A stretch of DNA of 64,000 bases from assembly GCA_963924555.1 (NCBI GenBank), contig OZ004585.1, positions 2,183,488 through 2,247,487 on the forward strand. Reading direction: 5' to 3'. This stretch comes from Crambe crambe (Eukaryota > Porifera > Demospongiae > Poecilosclerida > Crambeidae). The notes under the pieces were generated by a model. The model was not told the DNA's origin. It saw only the letters and a program-made list of their open reading frames with translations, and searched no databases. Position numbers and translations under genes: made by a program. Positions 41,752 through 53,852 of the stretch are shown in pieces (the stretch's first letter is position 1; each line of letters opens with the position of its first letter).

Positions 41752-44700
41752 ATAAAAGGTTAGTGCTAAGTGTGGCAGCCTGAAAGCATCTCTTCAATAA
41801 TTATGCTGTTGCTACAGCAACAAGTGAGCTAGCTATGTAGGGCTAGGCTAGAGCTAGGGTTCTGTATAAGGACCAACTGGAATTGGATTAGACCCAAGTC
41901 ATGTGATCAGCACTAAATTGTTTAGATCACCCTGATCTAGCTCCATGTGTTTTAATTAATGCATGGTGCACTCGAATGATGCTATAATGCTCTCAGTGAT
42001 GTAATGCACTCGCCTTCAGCTTGTGCATTACATTCACCTCAAGCATTGTAACATCATTCTCGTGCAGGCGCATTAAAACTCTTAGAGCTAGATAAGAGTG
42101 AACTAAATATTACTTAGTATTTTTGGGTGTATAATAGCCCCGCTGCAGCATGCGCAGAGCAATTGGTTAGAATTCACGATCGATAGATACAAATCAGAGA
42201 GTATGATAGTAGCTACTCTCTAAGTAGGGATGGCACAGATGTCCACTGTCAACAATTTCTAACCTCTGCTTATTTTTCTCAGCTAACATGATAAAAATTC
42301 AATAGAATTAGTTCTCATAAAATTAGCTTATGAAATAAACCACCAACGTTTCGACCAGAATACTCTAGCCTTCATCAGGGTGATACTAAAAATGCACACA
42401 GAAACGACCTTATATATTTACGCTTGTTATCTTGACAACGCACATGCATACGCCTATGGATATTATGTTATAGCGTGCCATTACCCAGAGTTATAAAACA
42501 CTATTTCCTTAAGGCTTTAAGCGTAGAAACCCAGCAACCTTGAAGTTCTAGACCTACATCCCTATTAAAACGCTGTTCTTCTGAAGTTAAACTAATGTGA
42601 AGCGCTTCTTTTAGAAGCAGCTCCTTCCTAGTCCTAGCTTGATCTACAACTGAAGCTTCCTTCCATAATATAGGATGATGACTACTCCAGGCATGATCAC
42701 CAACTGCAGACTTTTCTTGTTCTCCTTGTAGGCAAGCTTCCCTATGCTCCTTCAATCTAGTTTCCAGCCTTCTCACCGTTCCACCAATGTAAAATTTTCC
42801 ACAACTACAAGGTACCCTGTAAACAACATTTCTAACCTGAAGACAGAACACCTTCAACATGCTAGAACTCAAATATGAAGAACAGAAGACGAATTAAGCA
42901 GTATCATTTACAGTGATTTCTAAAATTGCCATTTTCATCTGGTCATCATCATCATCATCATCAAAATAGTTCATTCAAAAGCTATACCGAAATGACTGCG
43001 CTACAATCCTTACCTTTAACTCGACATGTTCAACAACAGTGCATCACTCCAACCCTACAGTGCAGTGCCATGTGCAGCTGGCAGGTAAAGGGTCACTTAT
43101 GCAGTGCAATGTATAAAAACAGGCCCTGACCCTTCATTCTTTGAACCAGACTGAATAGTTAGTGATCTTGAGTTTCTTCTCCATCAAATCAAAGTTACTG
43201 TCACAAACGGTTTTCTATCTCGTGGTTAGCTTTCAACTCACATGACTCTCTGCTGTCATAAATAATTGAAGCTAACGAAATTAACCATGGATAATAATTA
43301 TTTCATCCATGTATATGAAACAACTTCAAGAGTCTGCTACAATTGCATGGATCATTTCAGTACTATGAAACCTCAAAAAAAATTAAAATTCAGTTGACTA
43401 TGTGTGTTGATTCTGATCCAGCTAAAAACATGGGCTCTGCCATACTTTCATCTCTACCTGCATCATAACAAAAAAGTAGATTAATAAGTAAAGGAAAAAT
43501 AATAAAGAAGAGAAGCAGGGCACCATTAATACCCATAAGGGTTAGTATCAGTTCAACAGATTGCCATTTGGAGTCAACTCTGCTCCTGCCATCTTGGTCC
43601 ATTGAGATACTCCTATGTGGTCTCCAGGCCTCCATCCTTCTGAAGAGAAGATCAAAGCAATCAAAGCTCCTCCTTCTCCCAAGAATATCACAGAACTCCA
43701 CTCATTTTTTGGGTATTATAAATTACTATAGCAAGTTCTTGCCCACACTCTCAGCTCAGCTTGCTCCTCTCTACTCTTTACCAAATGGTCATGGGGCAAG
43801 GAACAGGAAGTAGCTTTTACATCTGCAAAGCAAGCACTTCAAGCTGACCCACACAAAGAATAATGTCCATTTCCTGATTGCAAGGCATTGCAAATGATTG
43901 AAAGAGAAAAGGGTAAGGAATAGTATACATACCTGGATTTCTTGGTTTTCTTCTGTGGCATCTTCCACCCTAACCAAAGTAGCACTCTGTATCACTATGA
44001 CAGGCATGGATTTGCCTAGGAAATAATCCCTCACAGTATGGAATCGGTGCCGTCCCATCTCATCTAATGGATGACGGTTGAGAATGTCCCATAGCTTTTG
44101 CCTCAAGGACACTCAATCCTGCCAAGAAAAAGTACTCTCAGCTTGAAAAAGAGGCACTGGCAATCATTTTTGCAGTGAAAAAGTTCCATAATTATATCTA
44201 TGGCAAACACTTCACAACACAATCAGACCATCAACCACTATCCTTTCTATTCAGCGAACTGAAAGGCATTCCGGCAATGGCATCATTTCACATCCAGAGA
44301 TGGGCCTTAACTCTCTCGCTGTGCTCAATCAAGTACAAAGCTGGAAAGTCACAGATGCACTGAGTTTACTCCCTCAAGCTGACACTTCCTGACAATGGTC
44401 TACCTGGAGATGTAATTCAATTGATCAATCATCTTTCTACTACTGGTATCAGTTGTTCTCACATTCGCAAATGGACCAACAGAGATCCAGTTCTCTCTCA
44501 AAACTCAAACAGTAGCTATGTCTTGCAAGGATTTCCGGCAACCAAATTGGATGATGAACTCAATCAAAAGCACAAGAACTGGGCGTGATAGACAATTCTT
44601 TGGGGAGTAAGGGTAGTTGTTTCACCCCAAGGCAGAAAAGCAGTCCTCAACGAACTTCATGATAGTCATCCAGGATGTAGTCACTGGCATGGAGCTATGT

Positions 44701-46509
44701 CTGGTGGCCCAAGATGGACTCCGAGATTGAACAAACAATACAGAAATGTCAAGAATCTAGACCATTGCCACCAATAGCACCTCTCCATCCCTGGGAATGG
44801 CCTAGGCTTGGATTTTGCCGGACCTTTCCTTGGTCACAACTACCTAGTCCTGGTAGATGCTCACACCAAATGGATGGATGTACAAGTTATGTCCCGCCAA
44901 TATTCATGAAATTTTCTCCACACATGGTCTCCCTCTCAAAATTGTAACAGACAATGGATCCGCATTTACAAGTCAAGAATTCTGTAAATTCATGGAACAG
45001 CCGACATATCACATTGGCACCATATCACCCCTCTACTAACTGTCTTGCCAAAAGGACCGTCCAAACATTCAAACGAGCGATTGAAAGATTGTCAGATCTT
45101 CTGATCCAACAAAATTTCTTTTCACGTACCGGTTAACCCCTCGTATAACGACCAGCCAAATTTCTCATGGGACACAGGCCTCATGCAGCACTAGATAATT
45201 TACGCCCTGATGTATCCCAAAAAGTGGAGCACAAGCAACCAAAACAAAAACTGTCACATGATTCGAGTGCACCACTTTGAACCTTCCAAATTGGAGATGC
45301 TGTCTTTGCAGAAAACTTCACAGGGAAGTCACCAAAATGGATTTCTGGACCTCTCTCCTATACTTCAAATTCTCTGACGGAACAACTGTCCACATACGTG
45401 TCGATTCCATCAGAAAACGCACTTGTCCTGATAGTTCAGTTAAGTCGAGTACTGTTGATCCACTTGCATTGTGTTCCAAGTCCAACACCGGGAAGCACCT
45501 CCACCTGAACATTCACACAATCCACCACCCAACCCCACTCCATGTCGTTCAACAAGAGTCAGACATCCACCCGAACATTTGATCTGTGTTGTGCCCAGGC
45601 TCAGGCTGTTCCTAGACACAGAACAGTGCTCTATGTGCTTCAGAGAACTAAGTAGCAAAAGATTAATTGTTACGAAGAAATCTTACAACAACACAGAGCA
45701 TGGAGTCATGCATGAGAATGAATCATATAGCTAGACTGAATTAGAGAGCATGTGCATTTGGTTTATATAGTTCTAGGCAGTGGGTGTGGTTTCCTGCTTC
45801 ACATCCTCTGCCTTGCATCCTGTCTCTGCCTCCTGTGCCGTACTCGGTTCCGGCTGTTGTAGTGGGTGTGGCTAGTTGGGTCAGCTGTAGTGGGTGGTGC
45901 TGGCCAACAGTAATCTTAAAAGGGGGGAAGTGTGGTAAAGTGTGATACTCTTTACAAACTCATATGCATTACTTTAATATTACTCTCTAATTACTTGTGT
46001 ATAATAATAATAGTGATTTTATGTTCATCCTGAACTAGTTCTTTCAATTCATGTAATAGTCTGTTGTCCAAGTATTATGTGTCTCCAGACCCATGCGTCT
46101 TTGCGCTTGGGGTGTAGCCAGCCCCAAGCACGAAGGCGCGTGGGTCTGGTGACACGTAATACTTGGACTTGTTTGGGGGGCAGGAAGTGCCGTCCAATAA
46201 TTCATGTGTCACGATGACACACCGCAGGAACGTCTCTCCTAGATAGAAAAGCATCCAACTGCTCACGCTTCAACCCCAATGGGTACCCCAATCTAACAGC
46301 AGTTCTGTCGGCAGCATCTTTCAGTGTTGTTGCAGAGCATGTGGATTGTGAGTGTTTTAAATGATGTCATCCAGTGGCACGTGACGTCATTTCATGTCAC
46401 TCAATGCCAGCTAGAATACGTCACATAATGATATTCATTTATTTAGCAGATTTCTTGTTAAATGAATAAGTCCAAGTATTATGTGTCACCAGATTAGGCC
46501 AGGGGGGGC

Positions 46510-46540
<31 letters not shown>

Positions 46541-49500
46541 AACTACCCCAATATTTTAGAAGTGGGTTGCCCATCTACGTATTAAGGAAGAACATTTTGG
46601 ACATTAGCTACTGGGTAGTTGTTTTGTCATGGGCGTAGCCAGGGGTGGTTCAGGTGGTTCGCCTTTTCAAAATGAATAAAAATATTTTAAACGTGAGTGT
46701 GCGCTATGCACGTATGTGCATTCGTGAACGATTGATCTATCGATCTTGAGCTCGAATATGACCTTGTTCCCAGGCCACAAGGCTAGAGCTCGAAGCGAGA
46801 GAGAAACGAGTTAGGCAAAGCCTCTTATTATTTTCGTCCAGAAGGTCAGTTTTACTTATAACTCAGCCCTACTGAGCAATTAGCAGCTTAGTGCCTGAGA
46901 CTATGACTATAAAGTATAAATCTTGCTGTAAAAAACTGTAGATAGCTAGCAGATTGTAGAAGTGGTATACCATCTTCATCATCTACTCATCTTCATACTT
47001 TCCCTGCCTTCATATGCTGCATTGCAGCTGCTAGCGTTTTGTTTATGATTTAAAACATCGTAATATCGGTTATCAAAAGAGGGCGTGGTTATAGGAGAGT
47101 GGGCATGGTCAGGCCAAAAATTTTCCACGCTAACGCACGGGTAATTTTAGAACCCCCTATCAAAAAACTCTTGTTTTGTGATATGTGATTATAAAATTTG
47201 CTAAGTTATTTGCATGCCAGCCCCAAATTTTCCTACTCCATTGTCAAGTAACCTACTATAATATTTATTTTATAGACTCCTAATAGTCAGTCAGGACAGT
47301 CTGTATCCCATGTATCTATACCAACATTTGGTCAGTCAGCAGAACATTTACGGACAAGTCTACAGAGCAGTATGCATTCGAAACCACCCAAAGCATTGAT
47401 GACAGAGTTAGCATCAGAGGCAGTCACTTTTTGTCAAAGTCGAACAAGATCACAGAGCTTTGTGCATTCAAAACCACCCATTTACTCCACGGAGTCATCA
47501 TCAGCAGAAGTCACTTCTATTCAAAGTCGAACAATATCACAGAACTTTGTGGATTCAAAACCATCCAAACCATTGATAATGGAGTCATCTTCAGTGGAAG
47601 TCACTTCTAATCAAAGTCGAACAAGATCACAGAGCTTTGTAGATTCCAAACCATCCATTCCTTCCAAACCATTGATTACAGAGTCATCATCAGTGGAAGT
47701 CACTTCCATTCAAAGTCGAACAAGATCACAGAGCTTTGTGGATTCCAAACCATCCATTCCTTCCAAACCATTGATTACGGAGTCATCATCAGTGGAAGTC
47801 ACTTCCATTCAAAGTCGAACAAGATCACAGAGCTTTGTGGATTCCAAACCATCCATTCCTTCCAAACCATTGATTACGGAGTCATCATCAGTGGAAGTCA
47901 CTTCCATTCAAAGTCGAACAAGATCACAGAGCTTTGTAGATTCCAAACCATCCATTCCTTCCAAACCATTGATTACGGAGTCATCATCAGTGGAAGTCAC
48001 TTCTAATCAAAGTCGAACAAAATCACAGAGCTTTGTAGATTCCAAACCATCCATTCCTTCCAAGCCATTGATAATGGAGTCATCTTCAGTGGAAATCACT
48101 TCTAATCAAAGTCAAACAAGATCACAGAGCTTTGTGGATTCAAAACCATCCATTCCTTTGGATTCAAAACCATCCATTCCTTTCAAACCATTGATAACAG
48201 AGTCATCATCAATGGAAGTCCTTTCTAATCAAAGTCAAACAAGATCACATAGCTTTGTGGATTCAAAACCATCCATTCCTTCCAAACCATTGATAATGGA
48301 GTCATCTTCAGTGGAAGTCACTTCTAATCAAAGTCAAACAAGATCACAGAGCTTTGTGGATTCCAAACCATCCATTCCTTTCAAACCATTGATAACAGAG
48401 TCATCATCAGTGGAAGTCACTTCTAATCAAAGTCGAACAAGATCACAGAGCTTTGTAGATTCCAAACCATCCATTCCTTCCAAACCATTGATAATGGAGT
48501 CATCTTCAGTGGAAATTACTTCTAATCAAAGTCAAACAAGATCACAGAGCTTTGTGGATTCAAAACCATCCATTCCTTTGGATTCAAAACCATCCATTCC
48601 TTTCAAACCATTGATAACAGAGTCATCATCAATGGAAGTCCTTTCTAATCAAAGTCAAACAAGATCACAGAGCTTTGTAGATTCAAAACCATCCATTCCA
48701 TTGATTACGGAGTCATCATCAGTGGAAGTCACTTCTAATCAAAGTCGAACAAGATCACAGAGCTTTGTAGATTCCAAACCATCCATTCCTTCCAAACCAT
48801 TGATAATGGAGTCATCTTCAGTGGAAGTCACTTCTAATCAAAGTCAAACAAGATCACAGAGCTTTGTGGATTCAAAACCATCCATTCCTTCCAAACCATT
48901 GATAATGGAGTCATCTTCAGTGGAAGTCACTTCTAATCAAAGTCAAACAAGATCACAGAGCTTTGTGGATTCCAAACCATCCATTCCTTTCAAACCATTG
49001 ATAACAGAGTCATCATCAGTGGAAGTCCTTTCTAATCAAAGTCAAACAAGATCACAGAGCTTTGTGGATTCAAAACCATCCATTCCTTCCAAACCATTGA
49101 TAACGGAGTCATCATCAGTGGAAGTCACTTCTAATCAAAGTCGAACAAGATCACAGCATTCAAAACCACCGATTTACTCCAAACCAGTCATCATGGAGTC
49201 ATCATCAACTTCCATTCAAAGTCAAATGATATCACAGAATTTTGTGCATTCAAAACCACCCATTCCTTCCAAACCAGTGATCACAAAGTCATCATTAGTG
49301 GAGGTTAGTTCTATTCAAAGTCGAAATATGCCACAGAGCATTGTGCATTCCAAACCATTGATCACAGAGCCATTAACAGTGGAAGTCACTCATCTCCCTT
49401 CTACCATAACAAATGTACAAGAGAAATTATATCATCATTTCAAAATGGTAGGGGAAATCAAAGGCCAGCCTGCTGTTCACATCACTGATGAAGCACAGTA

Positions 49501-52500
49501 TGCTTGCATTAATTTTCAAAATACACAATCAGCTCAAAAAGCTGTTTCTATGCTGAATAATAGCATAATGGATGGTATGACAATCGAAGTCAAGATGATA
49601 CATGTCAGTCCAAATGCCTTATCCTCTGAGCAGAATTGCAAAAAGGTTATGAAATTGGATCCCTGTCAATGGAACACTTGGATGCTTGTAAATCCAATCA
49701 GTGGAACAACTATGTTTCGAGATACAATGTCACCTTTTGACAGCAACCCAAATGTGGTTGTTGAACCAGCTTATGTTGAACAGAGTATAATATTTTCAGG
49801 CAAGTCTGATGCTGTCAAACATGCTTATTCAACTCTTGAGCAACATTTGAATAAATACTTCCATATGGACAGGTAGGTTTTCAGTCTGACAGCTGCTAGC
49901 TATTTGTGTAGGCAATCCTTTACCAATTATATTTATTGTGCATTCATATTATACACTATAGCCTAATGAAGGAAGCTCTGGTGAAATTGAAGCCATCCTT
50001 GCCAACTGATATCAATCAGAAATTTGGTGTGTATATTGTTAACTATCAGAAAAGTGAGTCGAGTATTCAACTTGAGGGTCCCATATCTCTCATTGAGAAA
50101 GCTCATAGTGACATTAAGGATCTTGTGGGAAGATTGCTTTCTAAAGAAGTATTTTTTGAAACAGAGTATCAAGTTCATCATCTCAAAAAGGCAATGAAAC
50201 AAATCAAAGCTACAATTCACATTGGTTGCCCAGAGTCATCACAGAGAAAGCAGGTAGTATTGTTTTCGTTTGATTCCATCAGCCTTCAGAATTCAGCTCA
50301 CCAAATAACTCAACTTCTTTCCATTATTTCTTCACCTCTTGGATGCAAGCCTGAAGAAATCAAGTATTTGAAGTTATATAAAAAAGATTTTGTATCCAAG
50401 CTTCCTGCCAAAGTCACTTTCTGTGAAGATAGTGTGATATTCACTGGGATATATAGTGAAATTCAGGAATCAAAGAAAGAAATTCAAACTCAAGTCTTTT
50501 GTGGATTATACAGTGAAAAATTTTGTTATCGTGGGAAACCTTTTAGTGAATTAATTGAAGAAACCGTTCTTAAGCCTTTCAAATCAAGAGAATTGACATT
50601 CCAATATGATATCTCTGTACCACCTATTCAAGATAAAAGCAGTAAGCAAGTAATAACCATACATGTTTTCTGCAGAAATCGTGATATTTGGGAGCAAATA
50701 TGTCAGTCACTTGAAGACTTAAATCCTAGCTCTCAGTTCTATCATTTACCACACATGGATGCTGAAAAATTAATTAATAATGTGAAAGAGCAACTTGAAA
50801 ACAAGTATCAAGTCAGAATCGTGAAAAACCAAGCTTCTTCTGTTACTATTAGTGGTTTGACCAAAAAAACAACGCAACAATGTTATGATGAAATAGAGCA
50901 GTTAATTGAGTCAAAATTGATCATTGAAAAATACATACCTGTAGACCCCCAAGCATATAAGCTTTTGGAGTTATATCAAATAGAGCTTGCAGAGTTGAGG
51001 AGAGAGTGCTTAGAATTAACTGTCATTCCTCCAGACAAGGATGCTAAGAGTAGCATAAGAATCAAGGGATCGATCAGCCAAATCAGGCATGCCATAGAGG
51101 AACTCAGTAATTCCTTTATACTTCTTGATAAAAACCTATCTGTCATTGAATTTGACCTCTCCTGCCCATCTATACTGTTTGAAATGTGGAGCCGAAGATG
51201 GAATCAAATGAAACAGCAAGTTAAAAGATCTAAAATCTATTTTACTTTCAGCAAGTTGACTCAGGCTGGCAGTGATGATCACAGGATCAATATCAAGTTT
51301 GAAATTCTTGGAAATGAATTAGAAGAATTTTCTACTGCTATCCAGTCTGAAAATATTCAGACTGAAGAAAGGGTTATCACTTTATCACCTAATGGCATAA
51401 AATGCTTGCTTAAAGAAAAAGCTGAAAATGATACAAATTTTCTGTATACTGTTATCAATTTTAGTATTGGAAAAATTGATGAAGACTCTAATAAAGTCAC
51501 TATATACGTCCCCAAGAAAGACAGTAAGAATCTTAATGAAGCTGAGAAGCTGATTCGTAATCTTGTACATGGCCATGTTGATACTAATGATTATATAGAT
51601 TTTGATAATAATCCAATCATTGGATTCATATTGCTCTCACCAGTTGAATCAAAGCCTTGCATTGAATCTGCCAATGCTATTGCTAAACTCCATCAGGTCT
51701 CTGTGCAAGTGGTGGAAGAGCCACATGTACGGCTTCGCATCAGTGGTTCAGAGTCTGCTATAGCTCATGTGAAACCACTGATAAAGTCTGCTGTAATTGA
51801 AGTGATAGAGAAGAGTATTGGACAGATACAGTTTGCTATTGATCCACTTTATACACCTTTGCTTTCAGCATCCGGCTTTTCAAGATACCAGTCTAAACTT
51901 GTAAGGGATTACTGTGTGGTTTGCTCTTACCCTAAACCTGAGTCTCTTCCCAAGCAAATAAGCATACCTGAAACTCCTCAAGGATCTATTTCTTCAGACT
52001 TTCAATGGCGGTATGAAGATGATAGTCATGAATTAGTACCTTACTCTCCTGAAGATTCAAGAACCATTGAGAGTATGTATCAAGCAAAATCCCCCCGTTG
52101 TTTGGTTATCAATAAAAAGCAGTATACATTCAATTTCACTAATATGTATCAAATTAATACATCCACTCAATTTAAACGTAGAATTGATCGAATTCGAGTT
52201 ACTACTTCTGAATATCCTCTGGGTACTCAAGGATATGTACCTTCAGTTCATTGGCAATACGAAAATGATAGTCAAGTATTCGTAGCATACACTCCTGAAG
52301 ATTCCAGAGATATTGAAAGGATGTATCAAGCAAAATCCCCCTGTTCAAAGATCATAAACAGAAATGCGTACAGCATTGATTTCACTCAAATGCATCAGAT
52401 CAATACATTGACTGGGTTTAAACGTAAAATTAATCGACTTGAAACCGTTCCGCTACCTAAAATGAAGCAAAAAGAAAAAGATGAAAAAAATGAAAGGGAA

Positions 52501-53454
52501 AAGCAGTCGAATGATAGTATGCCTTTTACTCTACTAGGTCTTGAAAAAAACCTTTCCATTGCAAAAGAGAAGTTATGTGCTGCACTGGAGAAAAGAATAG
52601 AGTCTAAAGTGTTCCAACCCCTTCCAAAAAATATGACCCCAGCCCTAAGAAAAAAACTCCAGGAGATTGCAAGTCAGAACTTTGTAGTATCTTCATTTGA
52701 GAAGAGATCAGATGGAAATGAAGTATTGAAACTAAAAGGGGTTAAATTCAAAATTTCAGCTGTAATCCACGAAATCCATGAGGAAATGATCACATCATCA
52801 GGATTTGAAGATGTCCTGGACTTTGCATTTCCGCCAGAATGGGAGCAACAAGTTAATAACTGTGAAATCTTCCCAGTAGGTAAAGAAACTCCAGAATGGA
52901 AAGATATTGAGAAAATATTTTATATACCATTTCACAAAATTTGTTCTATCACTCGTATACAGAATAAATGGCTATGGGAGAAGTATGCTATTCAAAAGAA
53001 ACGATTAGATCGAAAGAATGGAGGACGTGTGAATGAGAAAGAGCTTTTTCATGGTACAGGAAAAAATGATCCAAAGTTGATATACAATGGTGAAGATGGC
53101 TTTGATATGCGATATGGAGCACAGGGAATGTGGGGTGTGGCTAACTACTTTGCAGTTAAAGCTGAATACTCTCATGATTATGCTTACACAGCCTTTCCTA
53201 GTGGAGCCAAAGAAATGTTTCTAGTCAAAGTGCTGACAGGTGATAGCTACGAGTCAAAATCTGACCGTACTCTGCGCATGCCTCCAGCCAAGCCAACAAC
53301 TAAAGCTCAGGGAGGTGACGTCCAGTTTGCTCAGATGAAATACGACACTGTAAAAGGTCAAACTCGTGGCTCTCATGTGTACATGACATATGATAATGAC
53401 AAAGCCTACCCTGCATACCTCATCAGATATTATGATAGTTCATTTGCTATATAG
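39089..53454 (+). CDS. PARP10/14-like mono-ADP-ribosyltransferase with long N-terminal repeat
   Basis: Exons proposed: 39089-39136 (MATEKSGGLEPSQLEP, donor GTAAGT), 47276-49872 (acceptor TTTTATAG, starts TPNSQSGQS) and 49962-53454. Phases agree and the total is exactly 2046 codons. Exons 2 and 3 are secure; linking exon 1 across 8.1 kb rests on phase and consensus only. Domains: about 20 copies of a 33-residue repeat (about 49-720; SKPSIPSKPLITESSS..SRTRSQSFVD); an RRM-like domain (about 722-800; VEVTHLPSTI, YACINFQNTQSA); KH-like repeats (about 885-1530); two WWE domains (FQWRYEDDSHE about 1564, VHWQYENDSQ about 1645); a PARP catalytic domain (about 1850-2045) with H in ELFHGTG, Y in NYFAVKAEYS, and Val where PARP1 has its catalytic Glu (SHVYMTYD). 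Loss of Glu predicts mono-ADP-ribosylation or no activity. I see no macrodomain, unlike vertebrate PARP14. A role in RNA-linked or antiviral stress responses is known for relatives, not shown here. Confidence 0.8.
39483..40001. mobile_element. hAT-like non-autonomous element, 5-bp target duplication, with inner hairpin
   Basis: Ends CAGTGGCGGATTTAG and, reversed, CAGTGGCGGATCTAG (14 of 15). Flanks TATTG at 39478-39482 and 40002-40006. Inside, 39733-39857 is a strong hairpin (GCTTGACACTAGTACTTCAG pairing with its complement), perhaps a nested insertion. GTGGGCGTGGC.AAGCTAAAAAA near the right end recurs at 47085-47120, so a related relic lies there. No coding capacity. Confidence 0.65.
40007..42184. 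other. Intronic non-coding sequence with repeats
   Basis: 40430-40600 carries a repeat (TGTGCTAGGACTCAAGTAT, GCAGTATCATTTTACAGC, TTTCAACCTA) also present at 42840-42920 and 60420-60700. 41684-41749 is an uninterrupted AG microsatellite of about 33 units. Short open frames (39872-40117, 40745-40948, 41035-41289, all minus) have no recognisable product. Confidence 0.4.
41684..41749. repeat. (AG)n microsatellite
   Basis: About 33 uninterrupted dinucleotide units, so likely to be length-polymorphic. Confidence 0.95.
42337..42872 (-). mobile_element. 3' relic of a Penelope-like element (GIY-YIG endonuclease)
   Basis: The minus-strand frame 42872-42501 encodes NVVYRVPCSCGKFYIGGT followed by VRRLETRLKEHREAC, a GIY-YIG nuclease with the CxC insertion typical of Penelope-like elements, then DHAWSSHHPI and a C-terminal tail. 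The reverse transcriptase is missing: the frame starts within 30 codons of unrelated repeat sequence. Downstream on the same strand lies CCTGATGAAGGCTAGAG..GGTCGAAACGTTGG (42341-42380), the kind of CTGATGA..GAAAC segment found in Penelope terminal regions. Upstream at 42185 is a diverged A-element start (TCAGAGAGTATGATAGTAGC then AAGTAGGGATGG). The relic cannot move by itself. Confidence 0.7.
42341..42380 (-). ncRNA. Candidate hammerhead-ribozyme-like core in the Penelope relic
   Basis: The minus strand has CTGATGA, then GGCTAGA-GTAT-TCTGGTC which can form a 7-bp stem (two G-U pairs), then GAAA. One extra A between CTGATGA and the stem weakens the fit to the canonical core. Hammerheads are known in Penelope-like elements; whether this one cuts is open. 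Confidence 0.3.
43210..43538. other. Intronic sequence left of the gypsy relic
   Basis: No gene recognised. An open minus-strand frame (43390-43701) overlaps the gypsy relic in antisense and ends in a hydrophobic stretch; I regard it as chance. Confidence 0.3.
43539..45928 (+). mobile_element. Broken Ty3/gypsy LTR retrotransposon (RT end, RNase H, integrase)
   Basis: Plus-strand fragments in order: RT (RLPFGVNSAPAI with a deletion after it, then GLHPSEEKIKAIKAPPSPKN and NYYSKFLPTLSAQLAPLY), RNase H (NPAKKKYSQLEKEALAIIFA then SDHQPLSFLFSE and IQRWALTLS) and integrase (LGFCRTFPWSQL area, VDAHTKWMDVQV, HGLPLKIVTDNGSAFTSQEF, TRVRHPPEHL tail). The frame is broken many times. About 43861-44105 is a foreign insert with no pol similarity; pol resumes at ACACTCAATCCTGCCAAGAA. 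A purine tract AAAAGGGGGGAAG (45917-45928) followed by TGTGGTAAAGTG marks the 3' polypurine tract and the start of a probable 3' LTR. No 5' LTR found. Dead copy. Confidence 0.75.
45929..46060 (+). repeat. Probable 3' LTR start of the gypsy element
   Basis: TGTGGTAAAGTGTGATACTC follows the polypurine tract directly, as an LTR should. The end of the LTR is not defined because no second copy is in the window. Confidence 0.35.
46061..47275. other. Intron 3' part with hairpin and element debris
   Basis: 46066-46168 is a near-perfect hairpin (GTCCAAGTATTATGTGTC pairing with GACACGTAATACTTGGAC, then CCAGACCCA and GCTTGGGG). The motif AGTCCAAGTATTATGTGTCA recurs at 46471. A run of 26 C lies at 46515-46540. 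46630-47165 resembles the hAT-like element at 39483 (GGGCGTAGCCAGGGGTGGTT, then TGGGCATGGTCAGGCCAAAAA). The acceptor of exon 2 closes the region. Confidence 0.45.
47375..49390 (+). repeat. Coding minisatellite (99-bp unit, about 20 copies) in the PARP-like gene
   Basis: In-frame tandem repeats, mostly 99 bp, encode SKPSIPSKPLITESSS plus VEVTSNQSRTRSQSFVD. Units 4-6 are almost identical at DNA level. A higher-order pattern is visible: units with VEITS then a longer LDSKPSIPF unit with MEVLS occur twice (about 48075-48260 and 48495-48680). One unit is shortened by deletion (about 48690). All indels keep the frame. The repeat is rich in Ser, Lys and Pro, so probably disordered and phosphorylatable. 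Confidence 0.9.
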
Positions 53455-53852
53455 CTATTAAGCTACAAAAAAAACAACAAAAAAACAACAAAAAAACAAC
53501 AAAAAACAAAGAAACAAAAAAATTAACAAAAGAAACAAAATTTTGTGTGGTGTAATTTACATGCAACTGCTGTTTTACATATTAATGTTGTTGTAATTTC
53601 CATTATTAGCTAGTAATTTATTATTATTTTTTGTACAATATTTGCTTTATATTATTAGCTACTATACGTAGCTAGTAGATTTATTATCTTGCAACTACTG
53701 CTAGTTAAGTGTTCACTTTCTTTGCAAAAGGTGGATAGCTATAATTATGTACAGTAATAATTTCAAATAGCTGAAGGATAGCTACTCTGAAAATGATAAG
53801 CATATGCTGAGAGCATGGCAGCCACTGGGCACTGATGGTGTTCCTATTATGT
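53455..53852 (+). other. 3' flank of the PARP-like gene
   Basis: Starts with an A-rich tract of AAAAAAC repeats (53466-53515) right after the stop. Probable 3' UTR; AATAAA is not clear. Nothing else recognised. Confidence 0.4.

Larger units (their letters stand above)
39137..47275 (+). other. Proposed first intron of the PARP-like gene (8.1 kb)
   Basis: Begins CCA|GTAAGT and ends TTTATTTTATAG|ACT. It contains an hAT-like element, two copies of a repeat shared with 60420, an AG microsatellite, a Penelope-like relic, a broken Ty3/gypsy element and a long hairpin. No host exon was recognised inside, though short ones could be missed. The other intron of this gene is 89 bp, so the size comes from inserted elements. 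Confidence 0.5.

Noticed and set aside
42926-42965. His-rich frame
   Set aside because: Encoded by a CAT microsatellite, no other support.
43789-44112. 107-codon minus-strand frame
   Set aside because: Spans the foreign insert and antisense gypsy sequence; no recognisable domain and no splice context.
47276-53454. Macrodomain in the PARP-like protein
   Set aside because: No GDIT or NAAN-type motif in exons 2 and 3.
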